A stretch of DNA of 23,441 bases from a virus. Position numbers and translations under genes: made by a program. Every line of letters starts with the position of its first letter. The first letter of the stretch is position 1. Positions 7,874-14,850 of the stretch are shown piece by piece. The notes below the pieces were generated by a model, which saw only the letters and a list, made by a program, of their open reading frames with translations, had not been told where the DNA came from and did no database searches. The stretch covers positions 1-23,441 of IMG/VR virus record IMGVR_UViG_3300006925_000157, one strand, 5' to 3'.

Positions 7874-8227
7874 TTAGTAATTTATTAATTCGATTAAATA
7901 TCTAGAATAATTGAAACCTTCATTGTTAACTAAATAAGTTTTGTTTTGATGTGAAACTAAATAGCAAAGCTCATTTTTTTCTCCATCAGGGTAAATGTGA
8001 TCAAATGCACTTGCATCAGATTTTAAAATCATTGTAGTTAAACTTTCAATAGCTACTTTTTGAAAACCATTAAGGTTATTAAAATTAATTTTATTTGAAA
8101 CATATTCAAATTCTGTTTTTCTTTCAAATGGAATGTTAAAAGATCCATTTTCAACTCTAGTAAGAGTTGTCCAGTTTTTTTCTATTTTTCTAATTTTTAA
8201 ACTTTTTTCAACTTTAATTGCATTCAT
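7874..8227 (-). CDS. Hypothetical protein (117 aa)
   Basis: This is the first gene of a three-gene unit with a near-perfect promoter 28 bases upstream. The protein is unrecognised: a basic N-terminus (KVEKSLKIRKIEKNW), a middle amphipathic helix (NGFQKVAIESLTTMILK), and a C-terminal part with HIYPDGEKNELCYLVSHQN and tyrosines that looks like a beta hairpin. There is no signal peptide or membrane segment. With the next two genes it forms a small cassette between the DNA-modification genes and terS. Such separately promoted short genes are good candidates for host-takeover or anti-defence roles; nothing in the sequence proves that. Confidence 0.72.
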   Translation of the reverse strand: MNAIKVEKSLKIRKIEKNWTTLTRVENGSFNIPFERKTEFEYVSNKINFNNLNGFQKVAIESLTTMILKSDASAFDHIYPDGEKNELCYLVSHQNKTYLVNNEGFNYSRYLIELINY

Positions 8228-8255
8228 AACTTTTTTTTATTTGATTATTATACTT

Positions 8256-8286
8256 CAAATATAAAAAGAATATTTTAAATGACAAA
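8256..8286 (-). promoter_or_regulatory. Bacteroidota-type promoter for the gene at 8227
   Basis: TTTG (8283-8286), 19 bases, then TATATTTG (8256-8263) on the minus strand: the same -33 and -7 sequences and the same spacing as the promoter at 368-398. The leader to ATG 8227 is about 28 bases. The box lies in an 85-base gap between the glycosyltransferase gene and this cassette. Confidence 0.75.
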
Positions 8287-8312
8287 GTTTTTTTTAAAAA
8301 AATAAAAATATT

Positions 8313-9032
8313 TTAAATATTTAATTGAATTGTAAATTGATTTGCTTTCCTTGAAACCTTTGAAATCATATTTGGATATAACCTAATAAGCTTTTTAATA
8401 CATGATTTTTCCATTTCGATTGTTCTATAATCTTTGCATCCTCCATCTTTCACCCAATGGTTATTTTCCCAATGCAAATATCTTATTCCTAATATACCCC
8501 CCTTATCTTTTATATGCCTTAAACATATTTCATAATCTTCTTTAACAGGAAAATTTTCATCAAACAGATATTCGCCATCATTTATAATACCCATTAATGA
8601 AGCAGTTACATACGTTCTGGTTAATATTGGTTTATATGGATAGGATCCCCTGGGTGAACTTTCTGTTCTAGTTCCCCATATTTTATAACCCATTTGCTCA
8701 GTTATGTCAAAATACTTTAAAAATTCTTCAATCCAAAATCCTTCTTCTTTAATCTGAATTTTCTTAGTTCTTCTTGTATCTAAAAAATTGTATCCCTGAT
8801 TTACTACATCATCATCAATCATGACTACCCTTTTTTCGCTAGTGTTTTTTAAAATCCAATTTCTTGTCTTAGTTATTCCCTGAACATCTTTCGGCACACA
8901 TTCTATGTTTTTAACTATTCCTTTATATTGATGGTATTCAGATTCAGGAATAAAAAAAACTGCTGATTCTTTTAATATTTTATCTGTGGAGGTTAAACCT
9001 GCCCTTCCTTTACTTGGTACTGCTATTAACAT
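8313..9032 (-). CDS. Glycosyltransferase, resembling TET-associated (DNA base) glycosyltransferases
   Basis: This 239-residue protein looks like a GT-A type glycosyltransferase. It starts with LIAVPSKGRAGLTS (2-15), the nucleotide-sugar binding strand and loop. GITKTRNWIL (52-61) follows, then VVMIDDDVV with the metal-binding Asp73-75, and later FPVKEDYEICLRH (161-173), an acidic pair as in acceptor-site motifs, and LHWENNHW. The VPSKGRAG / TRNWIL / DDD combination is what I associate with phage TET-associated glycosyltransferases, which put sugars on hydroxymethylated pyrimidines in DNA. That assignment is from memory of the family. No TET/JBP dioxygenase or base hydroxymethylase gene is visible here, so the acceptor is open; a protein or glycan acceptor is also possible. 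It overlaps the ParB-like gene by 23 bases. Confidence 0.68.
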   Translation of the reverse strand: MLIAVPSKGRAGLTSTDKILKESAVFFIPESEYHQYKGIVKNIECVPKDVQGITKTRNWILKNTSEKRVVMIDDDVVNQGYNFLDTRRTKKIQIKEEGFWIEEFLKYFDITEQMGYKIWGTRTESSPRGSYPYKPILTRTYVTASLMGIINDGEYLFDENFPVKEDYEICLRHIKDKGGILGIRYLHWENNHWVKDGGCKDYRTIEMEKSCIKKLIRLYPNMISKVSRKANQFTIQLNI

Positions 9033-9627
9033 ATCTTTTTTTAAAATCTGACCACCATATAACCCTTTCTATTGCTACTGAATCAAAAGCAGATCCCTTT
9101 TTATATCCACCCCTTCTGACCATCTTTAGCTTTAAAGTTTCTTTAAGATCCTCCCAATCTACTGAATTAGGTTCTGCCATTATTAAAATATATTCTTTTG
9201 GTGGTTCTAACTGAACTGATTGTGGTAATTCAATTTCATCATCATCTTCTAAATCATCAATCTGATCATCAATAGGAACATCTAAACCCCAATTTTCTAA
9301 AACCTCTAAATCATAATCATTTGCAATTATATCCCATTCCCATTCACCATAGCCAATGTTATCTTTTATTATAAATTCTTTTTTCTTTTCTTCACTCCAA
9401 TCATCAGCAATACTAATTGGAATTTCTTTCAATCCAGCAGCTTTACATGCTTTTAATCTCATATTTCCACCCAATACAATCATGTTTTCATCTACAACAA
9501 TAGGTCTTTTGTCTAACATTTCAGGAAATTCTTTTATAGAATTAACTAATTTTTTGAATTTACTTGCACTAATATATCGAGGATTATTAGTATTTTCTTT
9601 AACTAACTTAATATCAATTTTTTCCAT
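9010..9627 (-). CDS. ParB/sulfiredoxin-like domain protein
   Basis: Residues about 6-75 are a ParB N-terminal (ParB/Srx) fold: NNPRYISASKFKKLVNSI, then RPIVVDENMIVLGGNMRLKACKAAG (41-65, in pieces) with the loop GGNMR at the nucleotide-binding GxxR position. IKDNIGYGEWEWD then continues as in phage and mobile-element ParB proteins linked to methylases. Residues 118-140 are very acidic. The C-terminal part (about 145-205) is basic, with VRRGGYKKGSAFDSVAIERVI, and has no methylase motifs. ParB folds bind CTP or act as nucleases, kinases or guides for DNA-modifying enzymes. Its place between a methyltransferase and a glycosyltransferase suggests a role in DNA modification, not in plasmid partition, and no ParA is present. 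Confidence 0.8.
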   Translation of the reverse strand: MEKIDIKLVKENTNNPRYISASKFKKLVNSIKEFPEMLDKRPIVVDENMIVLGGNMRLKACKAAGLKEIPISIADDWSEEKKKEFIIKDNIGYGEWEWDIIANDYDLEVLENWGLDVPIDDQIDDLEDDDEIELPQSVQLEPPKEYILIMAEPNSVDWEDLKETLKLKMVRRGGYKKGSAFDSVAIERVIWWSDFKKRYVNSSTK

Positions 9628-9835
9628 TTACTTTGCTTTGCTCATACAAATATAAAATTAAATCCCAGATTTTGCTACTTGCAACACTTTGATCTTTATA
9701 TGTATGAGGTGATTTTGTAATGACTCCATTATCATTAACTTCAATATTACATTCTTTTCTTTGTTTTATAGGAACTATATAAACTTTAATTCCTTGATCC
9801 AAGCACCATGATTGAGCTTTTAAATATTTATTCAT
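9614..9835 (-). CDS. Small hypothetical protein (73 aa)
   Basis: I do not recognise this protein. It is basic, with two cysteines (residues 11 and 29), a likely helix at the start (YLKAQSWCLDQG), beta strands (VYIVPIKQR, CNIEVNDNGVITKS) and a C-terminal helix (SKIWDLILYLYEQSK). Its ATG follows the methyltransferase stop by one base and its end overlaps the ParB-like gene by 14 bases, so it belongs to the modification cluster by position. A TATATTTG sequence lies within its end, but without a -33 element at a usable distance. Confidence 0.65.
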   Translation of the reverse strand: MNKYLKAQSWCLDQGIKVYIVPIKQRKECNIEVNDNGVITKSPHTYKDQSVASSKIWDLILYLYEQSKVNGKN

Positions 9836-9836
9836 A

Positions 9837-10445
9837 TTAAAACATTCTTATTTGTGATTTGTGTTGCTCTATTCTTTTTATTGCAGCTTCATAATAATCT
9901 TTGTCAATTTCATAACCAGTTAAGTCATAACCTAAATTATGACAAGCTATTGCTATGCTTCCAGAACCTAAATGAGTATCTAATATTTTATCACCTTTTT
10001 TTGCATAGTTAATCAATAACCACTCATAAAGTTTTACAGGTTTTTGAGTAGGATGTATTCTTATTTTTTGTTGTGGAGCTTGAGAATACATTTTTGATAT
10101 TGTACCTAATCCATTAGATATAAAAGCCATTTCACACATACTCATATTAAAATTTTCTGAAATACTTAATTTTCTCCAAATTACAAATCCTTTATAGTTT
10201 GGCAAACTAAAATTGTTAGCACCCCATATTATTTGATTTTTACTCACTCTAAATAATTCATTAAAATATTGTTTATTTGGTTTATCATTCCAATCTTTTA
10301 ACCTACCTTTTTTTATTATATCTCTATTATATTTTGGCATATCATTTTCATTTGCATTTCTATAAGGAGGATCAACAATAGCCAAGTCAAACTGATTATC
10401 TGACATATCTTTCATAGCTTCTAAACAATCTTGATTGTATATCAT
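9837..10445 (-). CDS. DNA N6-adenine/N4-cytosine methyltransferase, class beta
   Basis: This 202-residue amino-methyltransferase uses S-adenosylmethionine. Motif IV is DPPY at 25-28. The SAM-binding motif comes late, as LDTHLGSGSIAIA (155-167), with THLGSG in place of the usual PFxGSG. HPTQKPVKL (131-139) precedes it and GYEIDKDYYEAA follows it. The order DPPY first, glycine motif last is that of the class beta enzymes (CcrM, HinfI group). The protein is short and has little room for a target-recognition domain, so specificity may be relaxed or supplied by a partner such as the ParB-like protein. No restriction endonuclease gene is next to it, so it is an orphan. It overlaps the upstream gene by four bases (ATGA). 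Confidence 0.92.
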   Translation of the reverse strand: MIYNQDCLEAMKDMSDNQFDLAIVDPPYRNANENDMPKYNRDIIKKGRLKDWNDKPNKQYFNELFRVSKNQIIWGANNFSLPNYKGFVIWRKLSISENFNMSMCEMAFISNGLGTISKMYSQAPQQKIRIHPTQKPVKLYEWLLINYAKKGDKILDTHLGSGSIAIACHNLGYDLTGYEIDKDYYEAAIKRIEQHKSQIRMF

Positions 10446-10792
10446 TCTGTTCCTGATATTATGTCTTTTTTGTTTTGTTTCTTGACAAGTTTTTCAATAT
10501 ATAAACCATAACCTAAATACAAATAATTTATAGCATCTGCATATCTAGATTGTATAGGTTCTGCTTCAATCATTTCAGGATTGTGAGCATGTGATAAAAT
10601 AGCTTGAATGTGCTTATAAAAATAAACTGCCCAAACTTCCTGTGGTTTTAAACCTAAATTTTCTGAAACATTTTTAAAATTCCTTAATACATCATCATCA
10701 TTGTTAGTATATTCAGGTTGTTTGGCTTCCATTATTGCTTTTGAATAAGCATCTAAACTTTTTTTAATTCTCTGAAATTCTTTTTTATTCAT
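10442..10792 (-). CDS. Helical phage protein, resembles DUF1599 / nucleotide-modification-associated proteins
   Basis: This is a 116-residue helical protein. NDDDVLRNFKNVSENLGL (31-48), then VWAVYFYKHIQAILS (53-67) and EAEPIQSRYADAINYLYL (76-93), follow the arrangement of small phage proteins in the DUF1599 / nucleotide-modification-associated group. In these, an NVLRNF helix, a K(Y/H)xxI helix and a D(A/L)xNY helix form a bundle. I infer the resemblance by eye and am not certain. It is linked by ATGA overlaps to the gene before it and to the methyltransferase after it. This fits a helper role in DNA or nucleotide modification, but a plain structural role in replication is possible. Confidence 0.7.
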   Translation of the reverse strand: MNKKEFQRIKKSLDAYSKAIMEAKQPEYTNNDDDVLRNFKNVSENLGLKPQEVWAVYFYKHIQAILSHAHNPEMIEAEPIQSRYADAINYLYLGYGLYIEKLVKKQNKKDIISGTE

Positions 10793-11022
10793 TTTTTATA
10801 TTTATTTTTTTTTATTAAATCATATAACTTTTGTTCAACTGAACTGTTTTCAATACCTAGAGATTTTATATCATTAACAAGTTCATTAAATAATTTTTGG
10901 GATTTAACAATATCACCTTCATTAATAGATTCAATTAAAAAATCTATTATAGCATAAATATTTGAAAAATATGATGCTGATGCAATTACATTTTGTCTGA
11001 TATTTTCTAATTCGTTTTCCAT
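10789..11022 (-). CDS. Small helical hypothetical protein (77 aa)
   Basis: The protein appears all-helical and acidic in its first 60 residues (ENIRQNVIASASYFSNIYA, FLIESINEGDIVKSQKLF) and ends in a lysine-rich tail (LIKKNKYKK). No cysteine, signal peptide or known motif is visible. The helical repeat-like spacing suggests a small dimeric bundle. It overlaps the gene before it by 16 bases and the one after it by four (ATGA), so it is part of the continuous replication/modification operon. Function unknown. Confidence 0.68.
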   Translation of the reverse strand: MENELENIRQNVIASASYFSNIYAIIDFLIESINEGDIVKSQKLFNELVNDIKSLGIENSSVEQKLYDLIKKNKYKK

Positions 11023-11159
11023 AATTTTTTTTTTATTAATTCAACTTTTTTTTCATTACTCAATTTTTTACTATTTATAATATTTATAATTTCCCAAATT
11101 CTCTTTTTTTTTGAATAAGGTATTTTACTATAAATTTTTTGCATTTCTTTAATAGTCAT
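11007..11159 (-). CDS. Very small lysine-rich protein (50 aa)
   Basis: An ATG at 11159, two bases after the stop of the primase-helicase gene, opens a frame of 50 codons ending with TAG at 11007-11009. It starts MTIKEMQKIYSKI and ends LIKKKLWKTN, with about 30% lysine. It overlaps the next gene by 16 bases, the same close packing as its neighbours. Without it there would be a 139-base hole in an otherwise gapless operon. The frame contains several long A runs (nine, eight and ten bases), where slippage could occur. It could bind nucleic acid; function unknown. Confidence 0.6.
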   Translation of the reverse strand: MTIKEMQKIYSKIPYSKKKRIWEIINIINSKKLSNEKKVELIKKKLWKTN

Positions 11160-11161
11160 AT

Positions 11162-12844
11162 TTAAAAAGGTATATCGTTATCTTTAATTACTTGAAACTT
11201 TTTTTCTGTTTGACTGACTGATTTATAAACACCTCCATTTTTAAAATCAGGTGCGACATCAAAAGAACCTAATTGTCCATTTTCTTTCCTTTTAACTTTT
11301 TCAATAAATATTTTTACTGAGTCAGATCCATAGCTTGTCCTTTGCCCAATATTTCTGTAAACTATAATTCCATTATATGCTTTATTAAAAAAATCTGCTG
11401 ATCCTGAAATGTCATAAAGAGTTGGTTTTTTATATTGCCCTCCTTCACTTTCAATCTTTCTAGGATGTGCAACTAAAAACAAATGAGTTTTAGTTTGTTG
11501 ACAAAACTGAGTTAATTCTGATAATGTTTTTCCTATATATGAGTGATCCCTTTGAGCAGAGTGATCTAGCATGTTCCATGGGTCAATGACACAAACATTT
11601 ATGCCTTTTTGAAATACTAATTGTTTAAATGAATCTAATATTGATTTCAATGTTAAATTTTCTAAATCAATTTTGATCCAATAAAAATGTTCTTCAATAA
11701 AATCTTTAACATCATTTAAATCATCATTATCACAATTTTTAGACATTAATTTATTTGCTATTCTTTTTATATGTCCTTCGTATGGAAATGATTCAGGCGA
11801 AAACATAGCACATCTAAAATCATGCTTCATAGCAATATTGCATAAAACCTGATCCAATACATCACTTTTACCTGAATTAGGTATTCCTGAAACTACTGAC
11901 CATTCGCCAAATGCCATTTTAAAATAGCTATCCCCACCTTCTAAGCCAATAGAAAAATTTTCAACACCATTATCATTATAATTTAAAACACTTTGCCAAA
12001 TATTATCAATATTTATAATACCTTCAATAGGAAAATCTTTAGCATCCTTAATAATATTTCTTAAATACTCTGCACCTTTTTCAACTAAAACTTCATTAGC
12101 ATCTTTATAATCACCAAATTCTACATATTTACACCTGTGAGCCCCAAACCTTCTAGCTAATTCATTTCTTAATGATAAACCTGGGTCATCATTATCTGTA
12201 CATAAAATAATTTGTTTTTTATTTTCAAAATATTCCCAGCAATTATCTAAATAATCTAATTTTTGTTTTCCTTTATTAGCACCATTTGGTACAGAAACTA
12301 CAGTATATAAACCAGCTTCATGTAAAGTCAAAGCATCAATTTCACCTTCAACAATATAGCACTTGTCTAATTCTTTAATATTATTTAAACCATAAAAAAT
12401 TAATTCTGCACCAGAAACTAATTTAAAATTCTTTTCCCCATCCCTATACTTAATATTTACAATTTGATTATCTCTATAATAATTAAAATTAATAACCCTT
12501 CTTTTACTTTGTAATTGTGGGATATATTCAACTGATTCTCCTATTTTAAAATGCACTAAAGTAGGTTCAGAAATTCCCCTATTTCTAAACCATGTTATAA
12601 TGCGATCATTTAAATTAGTATTTATTTTTGGAGGTAATACATATTCAATTTTCTTTTTAAAAATAATATTGCCATTCCATCCACAGTGGTGACAATGATA
12701 TAATCCATTATCAATATCAACTGATAAGCATGGATCTTTTTTATTTTTTCTAGTATGTGAACATTTTGGGCAAGTAGTTTTTTCACCACCTGAATTTCTT
12801 TTAATATTAATTCCTAAATCCCTGAGCTTTTCTAAGTTTGTCAT
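11162..12844 (-). CDS. Primase-helicase, T7 gp4 / Twinkle type
   Basis: This 560-residue protein primes and unwinds DNA at the phage replication fork. It has an N-terminal zinc ribbon (CPKC at 25-28 and CHHC at 51-54). The TOPRIM primase core has Glu166 in CYIVEGEIDAL and the DxD-type ILCTDNDDPG (213-222). The C-terminal RecA-type helicase has Walker A GIPNSGKS (320-327) and Walker B INVCVIDPWN (Asp421). It also has a sensor-like HLFLVAHPRK (454-463) and SGSADFFNKAYNGIIV. It ends IKDNDIPF, which looks like the C-terminal tip of SSB (DDDIPF). The start at 12844 keeps the whole zinc ribbon. No separate DnaB loader is evident; the initiator at 13366-14196 may serve. Confidence 0.95.
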   Translation of the reverse strand: MTNLEKLRDLGINIKRNSGGEKTTCPKCSHTRKNKKDPCLSVDIDNGLYHCHHCGWNGNIIFKKKIEYVLPPKINTNLNDRIITWFRNRGISEPTLVHFKIGESVEYIPQLQSKRRVINFNYYRDNQIVNIKYRDGEKNFKLVSGAELIFYGLNNIKELDKCYIVEGEIDALTLHEAGLYTVVSVPNGANKGKQKLDYLDNCWEYFENKKQIILCTDNDDPGLSLRNELARRFGAHRCKYVEFGDYKDANEVLVEKGAEYLRNIIKDAKDFPIEGIINIDNIWQSVLNYNDNGVENFSIGLEGGDSYFKMAFGEWSVVSGIPNSGKSDVLDQVLCNIAMKHDFRCAMFSPESFPYEGHIKRIANKLMSKNCDNDDLNDVKDFIEEHFYWIKIDLENLTLKSILDSFKQLVFQKGINVCVIDPWNMLDHSAQRDHSYIGKTLSELTQFCQQTKTHLFLVAHPRKIESEGGQYKKPTLYDISGSADFFNKAYNGIIVYRNIGQRTSYGSDSVKIFIEKVKRKENGQLGSFDVAPDFKNGGVYKSVSQTEKKFQVIKDNDIPF

Positions 12845-12872
12845 AAATATATTTTAAATATAAAAAAAAATT

Positions 12873-13373
12873 TTAAATATCTAAATCTTTTTTGTCTAAT
12901 AATTTGTCTTTTTCTAAAACATAAGCCATAACTCTTGTCATTTTCAAATTATATTTTTTAAAAATCATTCTATTCGTTGCAAAACCTTCAAATCTATATC
13001 TAGGATAGATACAACTAAACAAAGCAAACAAATCACAGTTAGTTTTTAATCTTTCTGGGATCATTAATGGATTTTTATAGTTTCTATTTACTTTAACATC
13101 AACAGACATCCCACACCATTTAGCATCATAATCATCTGTACCAAATCTTTTACTTGTATTATGTATTTTAAAATCAGGATATAAATTTAATTCTCTACAA
13201 AAAATAAATTCAGCACCAAATCCATCCCTATCTAATTCAAATGAAGAATTTTCATTTACAGTTCCACATCCATCCCATCCTGTTTTAATTTTATTTTGAT
13301 GTCGTTGATTAGCAGATAGCTCAACTATAGCTCTTTCATATTCATCTAAAATAAAAATCTGTCCTTTATTCAT
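12873..13373 (-). CDS. Putative PD-(D/E)XK nuclease-like protein
   Basis: This 166-residue protein is found between the initiator and the primase-helicase. The core reads GFGAEFIFCRELNL (51-64, Glu55), then FGTDDYDAKW (77-86) and MSVDVKVNRN (89-98) with a D-x-K pair (Asp92, Lys94). A conserved glutamate, an aspartate and a D/E-x-K on neighbouring strands is the layout of PD-(D/E)XK endonucleases, including small phage resolvase-like nucleases. The rest is mixed, with four further cysteines but no clear zinc knuckle. The assignment rests on the motif pattern alone; it could be an inactive relative. It overlaps the initiator gene by eight bases. Confidence 0.62.
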   Translation of the reverse strand: MNKGQIFILDEYERAIVELSANQRHQNKIKTGWDGCGTVNENSSFELDRDGFGAEFIFCRELNLYPDFKIHNTSKRFGTDDYDAKWCGMSVDVKVNRNYKNPLMIPERLKTNCDLFALFSCIYPRYRFEGFATNRMIFKKYNLKMTRVMAYVLEKDKLLDKKDLDI

Positions 13374-14196
13374 TTATAAATTCTATTATTTCTTTTATTT
13401 CCTGATCACTCAAAACCTGTTGAAGATTAAACATATTTAAATCAGTACCATTTTTTAATTCTGCTCCTAATCCTTTAATTCCACTTAAATCACTATACAA
13501 ATAAAATTTCTTTAAATTTTTAATCTTTTTAAAAGCCAGGGGTTTATTCTCCTCACTATAAACTGCATCAAATCTATGAATCCATTTGTCGCCATTCTTA
13601 TCTAAGTTTCTTAATTTTGGTAAACTTAAAAATTGATTTTTCCAAAAATGATGATTTCTTATAAACTTAACTATTTTATAAACCTTTCTTAAATCATATC
13701 CATCAATCCTCTCAATTTGATCTAAAATCACATTCCATTTTTTTATCTGAGCATCTGATTTAGGGTGAAATTTATTTGGGAATAATTTAACAAAATGATC
13801 TAAAACATTAGTATTACTTATTATAGTAGTATTATTATTAGTATTACTTTGTGGTTGATTTTCTGAAGTCAATTTTTCTGACTTCAGTATTTCTGATTTA
13901 GCTTTAGCTCTTAACCTATAATTATAACCTTTAAATCTTCCTTCAATATATACCCTATCCCTTTCAATATATCCTAGATCAATTAACTCATTTATTTTTG
14001 CTCTGACCGCAGTTTTATTTTCTTTAAAATGATTACATATAAATTCAACAGTAATTTGCTGAGTAGATTCATGGGAAAATAAATAAGCATATAAACCAGT
14101 AGCTCCTACACTAACACCAGTATGCCTCAGGATATAATTAGGCACAATAGTAAACCTGTCAAACTTTTTAGGTTTGATAATAATATTATATTTCAT
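13366..14196 (-). CDS. Winged-helix replication initiator / replisome organiser
   Basis: This 276-residue protein begins with FDRFTIVPNYILRHTGVSVGATGLYAYLFSH in pieces (12-42), then VEFICNHFKENKTAVRAKINELIDLGYIERDR (50-81, in pieces). This is a winged helix-turn-helix of the kind found in phage replication initiators and in helix-turn-helix domain proteins of Firmicutes and Bacteroidota phages. A polar, asparagine-rich linker (about 108-130) follows and then a C-terminal domain of about 145 residues (HFVKLFPNKFHPKSD..., WKNQFLSLPKLRN...), which may contact the helicase. The DNA for the linker holds a repeat cluster like a lambda-type origin inside the O gene (13807-13896). The helicase is two genes downstream. 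A role in origin binding is inferred. Confidence 0.8.
   Translation of the reverse strand: MKYNIIIKPKKFDRFTIVPNYILRHTGVSVGATGLYAYLFSHESTQQITVEFICNHFKENKTAVRAKINELIDLGYIERDRVYIEGRFKGYNYRLRAKAKSEILKSEKLTSENQPQSNTNNNTTIISNTNVLDHFVKLFPNKFHPKSDAQIKKWNVILDQIERIDGYDLRKVYKIVKFIRNHHFWKNQFLSLPKLRNLDKNGDKWIHRFDAVYSEENKPLAFKKIKNLKKFYLYSDLSGIKGLGAELKNGTDLNMFNLQQVLSDQEIKEIIEFINE
13807..13896. other. Candidate replication origin (iteron-like repeats plus A/T-rich repeats)
   Basis: Inside the initiator gene, TCAGAAA (minus strand) occurs three times at exactly 15-base steps (13890-13896, 13875-13881, 13860-13866). The first interval also forms a perfect nine-base inverted repeat, CTGAAGTCA / TGACTTCAG (13863-13871 and 13879-13887). 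Beside it lies an A/T-only type stretch with AGTAATACTAAT twice (13837-13848 and 13807-13818). Iterons next to an unwinding-prone stretch, within the linker-coding part of the initiator gene, is the design of the lambda origin. The repeats also encode Ser-Glu and Asn repeats, so simple coding repetition is the alternative. Confidence 0.45.
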
Positions 14197-14210
14197 AAAT
14201 TTTCTAAAAA

Positions 14211-14480
14211 TTATTGTTCATCAACGAACCCCTTCACCCTGTCACAAAAATACCTAAAATCAGTATATAACTTATAAAATTCATCATAGGAAATATCTTT
14301 GTCTTCATAAAGAAATGCCAATAATTCACACATCATTGTTAATTCATTTTCAGTAGCTTCTCCTAGATACTTATAATTATAGGTAAAATTATCACTTGAT
14401 GTAGTTGTCCATCTAACCCTTTGTAGTTCTTCATCGTAATATAAAGATCTAGATTTGCTCATCATTAAAATAATTATCAA
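14211..14480 (-). CDS. Small hypothetical protein (up to 89 aa)
   Basis: No family is recognised. The sequence has a tyrosine-rich first part (SLYYDEELQRVRW, YNYKYLGE) and then acidic helices (ENELTMMCELLAFLYEDKD, YDEFYKLYTDFRYFCDRVK in pieces). The ATG at 14480 gives a hydrophobic leader MIIILMM and overlaps the VRR-NUC gene by 32 bases. The Met codons at residues 6 and 7 (14465 or 14462) give MSKSRSLYYDEE and a smaller overlap. I think one of these is the likelier start, because the leader is too short for a signal peptide. The gene lies directly upstream of the initiator, so a replication accessory role is possible. Confidence 0.65.
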   Translation of the reverse strand: MIIILMMSKSRSLYYDEELQRVRWTTTSSDNFTYNYKYLGEATENELTMMCELLAFLYEDKDISYDEFYKLYTDFRYFCDRVKGFVDEQ

Positions 14481-14823
14481 TTAATTTATATACACTTTCA
14501 ATGTCATTTGACCATGTCGTATGCCAACCAGAATTTTTTAAATCCTTTAACCATTTTTTCTGATTATCAGATGGTTTATTATAACCAACCTTTAATTCAA
14601 TAGCTAAACCATTAAATTCTTTATTAGGTGAAAATATCATGACATCAGGAATACCAGCTTTTGCTCCCAGAAATTTCATCTTATATCTTTCAAAAGGCGA
14701 TCTTTTACCCTCGTTAGATACATGAGAGTAAATTGCACTAGGATAATTATATTTTATATAACTCATAACCTTATTTTGCATTCTATCTTCTTTCCCTAAA
14801 TATTTATTAAATGGATTCGGCAT
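14449..14823 (-). CDS. VRR-NUC domain nuclease
   Basis: This 124-residue protein fills a single VRR-NUC (PD-(D/E)XK superfamily) domain. HVSNEGKRS (34-42) is followed by GAKAGIPDVMIF (53-64, catalytic Asp60) and GLAIELKVG (72-80, catalytic Glu76 and Lys78). YNKPSDNQKKWLKDLKNSGW then follows with the conserved Gln88. Stand-alone VRR-NUC proteins are common in phage replication regions and act on branched DNA such as Holliday junctions. Here it probably trims recombination or replication intermediates before packaging. All expected catalytic residues are present and the length is normal. Confidence 0.92.
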   Translation of the reverse strand: MPNPFNKYLGKEDRMQNKVMSYIKYNYPSAIYSHVSNEGKRSPFERYKMKFLGAKAGIPDVMIFSPNKEFNGLAIELKVGYNKPSDNQKKWLKDLKNSGWHTTWSNDIESVYKLIDNYFNDEQI

Positions 14824-14850
14824 AAAATTTTTTTATAAAATTAAAAAAAA

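Noticed and set aside
9647-9654. TATATTTG inside the end of the gene 9614-9835, as an internal promoter for the ParB-like gene
   Set aside because: No TTTG or TTG lies at 18-21 bases; the nearest TTG is 27 bases away. The box alone is likely by chance in such an A/T-rich genome.
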